The notes under the pieces: model-generated | What the model saw: the letters and a program-made list of their open reading frames with translations, nothing else | What the model was told of the DNA's origin: nothing | Databases searched by the model: none | Part shown: positions 6,264 to 10,219 of the stretch, in pieces | How positions within the stretch are numbered: position 1 is the stretch's first letter | How the letters are laid out: the number at the start of each line of letters is the position of its first letter | Origin: an uncultured Atopobiaceae bacterium | GTDB lineage: Bacteria > Actinomycetota > Coriobacteriia > Coriobacteriales > Atopobiaceae | Reading direction: 5' to 3' | DNA: 10,219 nucleotides | Assembly (NCBI GenBank): GCA_944321005.1 | Contig: CALUJT010000058.1 | Location: 1 to 10,219, forward strand | Program-made: the position numbers and the translations under genes

Positions 6264-7214
6264 TCAGCGCAGCACGGACGTGGCGATGTAGGCCGCGTAG
6301 AGCACCACGAAGACCACGCCGTTGGCGCGGCTCATCTCGTGGCGGCGCCCGATGAAGGCAAACCCCACGAGCGCGAGCGAGAAGATCGCGAGAAGCGCCA
6401 GGTCCACGTTGTACGCGACGTCGTAGGGAATGCTGGCGAAGAGCGCCGGCCCGCCCATGACGAGCAGCAGGTTGGAGATGTTGGAGCCCACCACGTTGCC
6501 CACGGCGATGTCGGAGTTGCCACGGAAGGCGGCGACCACGCTCGTCACGAGCTCGGGAAGGCACGTGCCCAGCGCCACCACGGTGATGCCGATGACGCGC
6601 TCGGAGATGCCCATCGCGGAGGCTATGGCGGTCGCGTTGTCCACTACGAGGTCCGCGCCAAACTTGAGCATGGCGATGCCCACGGCAACCATCACGAGGC
6701 TGCGGAAGAAGACGGGCTGGGGCTCAACGTCCTCGCCCGCCTCGTCCTTCTCGCCCGCGCCCTCGGCGAGGCCCACCCTCACGGTCCGCGCCACGAAGGC
6801 GGCGAAGGCGACAAGGAGGACCACGCCCTCGATCATCGTGACCTGACCTCCCGTGTTGGCGAGAAGCGCGAGCAGCCCGCACGCCGCCACGCTCACGGGA
6901 ATCTCGAAGCGCTGGGTGCTGCGCGAGAGCGCGACGGGGGCGATGACCGCGGAGAGTCCCAGGATGAGAAGCAGGTTGGCAAGGCAGCTGCCCACCACGT
7001 TGCCAAAGGCCATGTCCGCGTGGCCGCCCACGGCGGAGGTCACGCTCACGACGAGCTCGGGGAGCGACGTGCCTATGGCCACGATGGTGAGGCCCGCCAC
7101 GCGGTCCGGGACGCCGAGGCGCCGCGCGATGCTGCACGCGCCGTCAACGAGGAAGTTGGCGCCAAAGACGAGAAGGGCGAACCCGATTGCGATGACGAGG
7201 AGGCTGAGGAGCAC
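6264..7214 (-). CDS. Calcium/sodium antiporter of the CaCA (YrbG-like) family
   Basis: A 316-residue membrane protein built from two homologous halves. The first alpha repeat contains GTSLPELVVSVTSA and GNVVGSCLANLLLILG. The second contains GTCLPELVTSVVAA and GNVVGSNISNLLLVMG. The Glu in each LPE and the downstream Asn/Ser positions form the cation site in this family. An acidic linker (AEGAGEKDEAGEDVEPQP) joins the halves, and about ten membrane helices are expected. Role: exchange of Ca2+ for Na+ (or H+) across the cytoplasmic membrane, supported by family only. I chose the GTG at 7212-7214: AGAAAGGA lies five bases upstream and the first helix begins at once (VLLSLLVIAIGFALLVFGAN). The frame remains open to 7439, but that extension crosses an inverted repeat and is polar. 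The gene's TGA abuts the REPIN-like element. Confidence 0.88.
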   Translation of the reverse strand: MLLSLLVIAIGFALLVFGANFLVDGACSIARRLGVPDRVAGLTIVAIGTSLPELVVSVTSAVGGHADMAFGNVVGSCLANLLLILGLSAVIAPVALSRSTQRFEIPVSVAACGLLALLANTGGQVTMIEGVVLLVAFAAFVARTVRVGLAEGAGEKDEAGEDVEPQPVFFRSLVMVAVGIAMLKFGADLVVDNATAIASAMGISERVIGITVVALGTCLPELVTSVVAAFRGNSDIAVGNVVGSNISNLLLVMGGPALFASIPYDVAYNVDLALLAIFSLALVGFAFIGRRHEMSRANGVVFVVLYAAYIATSVLR

Positions 7215-7317
7215 GTCGGTCCTTTCTGGGCTGGGGCTGATGCCACATTTAGTATTCCATGGGCCGATATCGCTCCATTCCGGGTCGCGGACCGACTCCC
7301 AAGCGAATTCATAAATC

Positions 7318-7387
7318 GGCCGACCATACAACACCCGGCGCTTGGGGCAAGATTCGCGATGGAGAGGGCGGTGTTGTATGGTCGGCC
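7318..7387. repeat. 18-bp perfect inverted repeat between surface-protein and exchanger genes
   Basis: GGCCGACCATACAACACC (7318-7335) and its exact reverse complement (7370-7387) flank a 34-base loop. On the minus strand it lies 20 bases after the surface-protein stop codon and about 100 bases ahead of the exchanger start. A transcript would form a strong stem there, which could stop or process the upstream message. No U-run follows. The left arm's end (7315-7321, ATCGGCC) could instead pair with GGCCGAT at 7262-7268, giving a weaker alternative hairpin. The rest of the 193-bp spacer shows no clear promoter. Confidence 0.75.
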
Positions 7388-7407
7388 TTGGTACAGAACG
7401 CCGGAGG

Positions 7408-10219
7408 CTACGGTCGGCGCCTCGAGACGAAGACCGCATATGCCACGAGGGCGATGCCCACGCCCGTCATGGCGAGAAGGACGCCGGCGGCGAAGGACTC
7501 GTCCCCGGCGCCGGGGAGCTCGTCCTTTGCCTGCGTCGAGCTCTGCGCCTGGTCCTGCGACTGCTGATGGTCGGATGGTCCCTCGCTGGGCTTCTGGTCC
7601 GGCGCGGGCCTCGGGTTCGGGTCGGGGTTTGGCGTCGGCTCGGGGTCGGGCGTGGGTTCCGGCTCCGGCGTCGGCTCGGGGTCGGGCGTGGGTTCCGGCT
7701 CGGGATCCGGCTCGGGCGTCGGCTCGGGGTCCGGCTCGGGGTCCGGCTCGGGCTCCGGATCTGGCGTCGGCTCGGGATCCGGCTCCGGATCGGGATCCGG
7801 CGTGGGGTCAGGACTCGGGTCCGGCGTCGGCTCCGGATCGAGATCCGGGTCCACGACGGGCGGCTCCTCGGTCCCCGCCGGCAACGCGAGCACGCCGTTG
7901 TTGCCCAGGCGCGAGGCGAGCCGCACGCCACCGCCCTCCACGTCCGTCACGCCCAGGCGCTCCACGTAGGGCGCGCTGCCCGTGGCGTTGGGGTCCTTCT
8001 CGAGCGTTCCCAGCTCAACGGGTCGCACGTAGCGAGGGGTCCCCGCGAGCGCCACGCACTGGCCGTCGCGGACGACGAAGCGCGCGCCTATCTGGCTGGC
8101 GTCGAGCGCCACGACGTAGGGCTCCCAGCCCTGCTCCACGCTCGCCGGCGCCGTCGCGTCCGCGGAGGGGAGGCTCGCCGTGTAGATGGTCCGCGGGAAG
8201 TAGTACGTGCCTCCGGCCTCGGGCAGCTTCGTCAGAGGCTCATAGCCGCTTGCGCCGCGCACGTAGAGCGGGGTGTCTCGCGAGAAGGCGTAGTAGGAGT
8301 TGGTCTGCGCCGCCCAGGCGCTCGCCACGGCTCCCGCCTCGGCGTCGTCGCCGGAGCCAGAGAACGCGCTCGCATAGAGGAGCCTCCTCCCGTCCGCGCC
8401 CGCGCTCACCGGGGCGCCCGTCGCCGCGGAGAGCTCCTCGTCGCTCACCAGCTCTCCCGCGTCCATGCGCTCGAGCAGGGCCTCCACGTCCGGCGTCGGC
8501 GCCACCTCGTAGGCGAGCCTGAGCGGCGCCACGTCCTCCCCGCCGTCGAGCGCCATCGTGGCCGACCCGTCGGCCGCCGCGGACACGTCCACCCGTCGCG
8601 CCGGCACCGCCTCAACGGGGACGGAGAGCAGAAGCGTCTGCCGCCCGGAGGAGAGGTCAGTCTCGACCATCACCACAAAGTCGTAGAGCGTGACGTCGCC
8701 GCCCGTGTACTGATTGGGCAGGCTGCCTATGTAGAAGTACGTCTCGCACGCCGCGGTGGCGCCCGCCGCCTGCGCCGCCTCGATTTTGGCTCGTACGTCC
8801 TCTGGCGCACGCTCCCGCCAGTCGCCGTCCGCCGCGGCATCGACCTCTGCCTGAGTGGCAAAGGCGTACGGACGTCCGTCGATCGGCACCATCTCGTGCG
8901 CGGCGTTGACGTACCAGCTCGCGTGGTTGGAGAACGTGACGTCGTCGGTATAGGAGAACTGCCCGTCCCGGAGGGCGTCGTAGAAGAGGTCGTAGGCGGC
9001 ATAGCCCAGGTCGTAGCGCGAGTTCATGGCCTCCACCAGATAGGCGAACTCGTGCGCGGCCTCGATGTCGCCCGGGTCCGCCAGGCTGATCTTCACGGCC
9101 TGCGCCGCCAGCGCCCCGTCCAGCAGGCGGTCCCCGTACACGATGCCGCTCACGCGCGAGACCTCCATCCCGGCGCCCACCGGGTCGGACACCGTGACGC
9201 GGCTGCCGCCCGGCCGCTCGTCCCCCGGCCCGCCCGAGGCGGGGGCGGTGTAGACGATGCCCAGCGAGCGGTCCACCACGGTCCCGAAGGCCCACGAGAG
9301 CGCGGAGGCGCTGTGGGCGGAGAGGAAGTCGTCCACGACGCTGAGCTGCGCGGGGTCACCGGCGTCGAGCAGCCCGGCAGCGGTGGGGAAGGTCACGTCC
9401 TCGGGCACGATCCCGTAGCTGCCGGAGCCGTAGAGCGCAAGCGTCACGTCCTTCTCGCCCTGCGCGGAGGCGCGCTCGAAGGCCTCCGCGGCCTCGGCGA
9501 GGTTGTCGTTGAGGTTGACCCCTGAGGTCACGATCGGGTGATGCTCCTGCTCGTGCGCGGTCTCCAGCAGGTAAGCTGCGGCGTCGCTCGTGTCCAGACC
9601 GGTGGAGAAGAACGTGAGCTCGCGGTCCGCGCCCCAGGCGGCGTTCACGCGCGACACGGCGTCGCGCATGGTGAGCATGGTGGCCAGCATCGCGTCCGTG
9701 CCGTAGCCGTTCTCGCGGCTCCCCGGCAGCGGCCCCAGGAAGCCGTCGGCGGACCCCGTGTAGGCGGGCGGGTTCGAGAAGGCCACGTTTGCCATGGACG
9801 GGATCGAGCGGCCCATCACGCAGAGCACGGGGAGGCGCCCCCCGGAGCCGGCGTCGCCCGCGGCCGCCTCGAGCACGTCCCCGGCCACGCTCACGGCACG
9901 CTGCAGGTAGGAGCCCGTCCCCAGTGTCGCGGCCGCTGTGGCCGAGCCGTCCGCGGCGGTTGCCACGACCTCGAGCGAGCCTCCGGTGAAGCTGACGTAG
10001 CGCCCCTCATCGTCCGGCTCGTACGCGGCGAGCGGCATCATGGTGACCACCTGGGAGTCGTAGCCTATGACGGACACGCGCGTGGTCGCGCCGTCGCCGT
10101 CGTTCTCTGCCATGAGGCGCGCGATGGCGGAGTTGAGGGCGTCGGCGAGGTAGGCTCCCTGGGGCCTGCCCCCGTAGGTCATGTCCGCGAGCAGGCGGTT
10201 GGTGCTCACCACAAAGACC
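7408..10219 (-). CDS. Cell-wall-anchored surface protein, vWA-like region, Pro-rich stalk, sortase signal (N-terminus outside window)
   Basis: At least 936 residues are visible; the frame is open to the window edge, so the signal peptide and true start are missing. The first part (about 10219-9580) follows the order of a von Willebrand A fold: strand VFVVS, helix [12 protein letters not shown], strand [17 protein letters not shown], strand LPVLCVMG, then [20 protein letters not shown] and strand [10 protein letters not shown]. The acidic residues expected in the metal site are not seen. A long middle region is followed by a module ending [13 protein letters not shown], then a Pro/Asp/Glu/Thr stalk (7611-7853). 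The C-terminus carries LPGAG (7504-7518), a hydrophobic helix, and SRRRP, a sortase sorting signal with Ala in place of Thr. Such proteins often serve as pilus-tip or single adhesins; that role is inference. Pilin and sortase genes, if any, would lie outside. Confidence 0.82.
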   Translation of the reverse strand, partial: VFVVSTNRLLADMTYGGRPQGAYLADALNSAIARLMAENDGDGATTRVSVIGYDSQVVTMMPLAAYEPDDEGRYVSFTGGSLEVVATAADGSATAAATLGTGSYLQRAVSVAGDVLEAAAGDAGSGGRLPVLCVMGRSIPSMANVAFSNPPAYTGSADGFLGPLPGSRENGYGTDAMLATMLTMRDAVSRVNAAWGADRELTFFSTGLDTSDAAAYLLETAHEQEHHPIVTSGVNLNDNLAEAAEAFERASAQGEKDVTLALYGSGSYGIVPEDVTFPTAAGLLDAGDPAQLSVVDDFLSAHSASALSWAFGTVVDRSLGIVYTAPASGGPGDERPGGSRVTVSDPVGAGMEVSRVSGIVYGDRLLDGALAAQAVKISLADPGDIEAAHEFAYLVEAMNSRYDLGYAAYDLFYDALRDGQFSYTDDVTFSNHASWYVNAAHEMVPIDGRPYAFATQAEVDAAADGDWRERAPEDVRAKIEAAQAAGATAACETYFYIGSLPNQYTGGDVTLYDFVVMVETDLSSGRQTLLLSVPVEAVPARRVDVSAAADGSATMALDGGEDVAPLRLAYEVAPTPDVEALLERMDAGELVSDEELSAATGAPVSAGADGRRLLYASAFSGSGDDAEAGAVASAWAAQTNSYYAFSRDTPLYVRGASGYEPLTKLPEAGGTYYFPRTIYTASLPSADATAPASVEQGWEPYVVALDASQIGARFVVRDGQCVALAGTPRYVRPVELGTLEKDPNATGSAPYVERLGVTDVEGGGVRLASRLGNNGVLALPAGTEEPPVVDPDLDPEPTPDPSPDPTPDPDPEPDPEPTPDPEPEPDPEPDPEPTPEPDPEPEPTPDPEPTPEPEPTPDPEPTPNPDPNPRPAPDQKPSEGPSDHQQSQDQAQSSTQAKDELPGAGDESFAAGVLLAMTGVGIALVAYAVFVSRRRP
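7504..7518 (-). other. Sortase recognition motif LPGAG
   Basis: The codons for LPGAG are followed by Asp-Glu, then a hydrophobic span ([20 protein letters not shown]) and a positive tail SRRRP. This is the normal three-part cell-wall sorting signal, except that the fourth motif position is Ala, not the usual Thr. A sortase with relaxed or altered specificity is one explanation. Confidence 0.7.
7611..7853 (-). repeat. Pro/Asp/Glu stalk region with 36-nt tandem repeats
   Basis: This part of the surface-protein gene encodes about 80 residues of alternating Pro with Asp, Glu, Thr or Asn ([14 protein letters not shown]). At DNA level, the 35 bases from 7631 to 7665 are repeated exactly at 7667-7701, a period of 36 nt or 12 residues; shorter partial copies follow up to 7853. 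Such a chain is stiff and extended and would hold the outer part away from the wall. Exact tandem copies suggest length change by slippage. Confidence 0.8.

Noticed and set aside
7215..7439. N-terminal extension of the exchanger
   Set aside because: The extension crosses the 18-bp inverted repeat and the end of the surface-protein gene and is polar; the GTG at 7214 has AGAAAGGA close by.
7611..7853. CRISPR array
   Set aside because: The repeats are contiguous, in frame and encode a Pro-rich stalk; there are no unique spacers of constant length.
7652..7969. Plus-strand frame encoding a Gly-Ser repeat protein
   Set aside because: It is only the complement of the Pro/Asp/Glu stalk codons.
6339..8522. 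Very long plus-strand open frame (about 727 codons) across the exchanger and surface-protein genes
   Set aside because: It lies antisense to two well-supported genes, is rich in Arg, His, Pro and Ala, has no recognisable domain, and reflects high-GC absence of stop codons.
7342..9525. Second long plus-strand open frame (about 727 codons) opposite the surface protein
   Set aside because: It is the complement of a protein with clear vWA order, stalk and sorting signal. Its composition is low-complexity Arg/Val/His and there is no supported start.

Overview
The window is GC-rich, densely coded bacterial DNA. It holds nine protein genes (two cut by the window edges) and four structured intergenic repeats. 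Gene content and repeat style suggest an actinobacterial genome of the Coriobacteriia, possibly Atopobiaceae/Olsenella-like. The hints are an EF-G/TetM-like GTPase, an MFS gene behind a LacI-type operator, a vWA-like surface protein with a sortase signal, and GGGGAC(A/T)GTCCCC palindromes. The taxonomic placement is inference from style; no rRNA or tRNA is present to settle it.

Layout. 1-543 (+) is the C-terminal end of a TetM/EF-G-like ribosome-associated GTPase. 544-791 is a convergent intergenic region holding a 155-bp nested imperfect inverted repeat. 792-1790 (-) is a VanZ-RDD membrane protein. 1791-1978 is a divergent spacer with a perfect 14-bp LacI-family operator in front of an MFS sugar-type transporter (1979-3163, +). 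A 115-bp hairpin element (3177-3291; 40-bp arms, 39/40 paired) separates it from a PH-domain membrane protein (3317-3820, +). That gene overlaps tail-to-tail by 35 nt with a SAM-dependent methyltransferase (3786-4625, -). The methyltransferase lies 12 nt downstream of a P-loop nucleoside-kinase-like gene (4638-5171, -), so the two form a small operon.

A short divergent promoter region (5172-5261) then leads to a ketopantoate-reductase-family gene (5262-6218, +). Its last 13 codons lie inside a REPIN-like palindrome (6177-6262). Facing it is a CaCA-family Ca2+/Na+ exchanger (6264-7214, -). An 18-bp perfect inverted repeat (7318-7387) lies between the exchanger and the 3' end of a large cell-wall-anchored surface protein (7408-10219, -, N-terminus outside the window). 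That protein has a vWA-like region lacking the usual metal-site residues, a Pro/Asp/Glu stalk encoded partly by 36-nt repeats, and an LPGAG sorting signal.

The genes look like ordinary chromosomal housekeeping, envelope and transport genes rather than one defence or biosynthetic system. The most unusual content is between the genes: four different dyad-symmetric elements in about 10 kb, one of which supplies the C-terminus of a metabolic enzyme.
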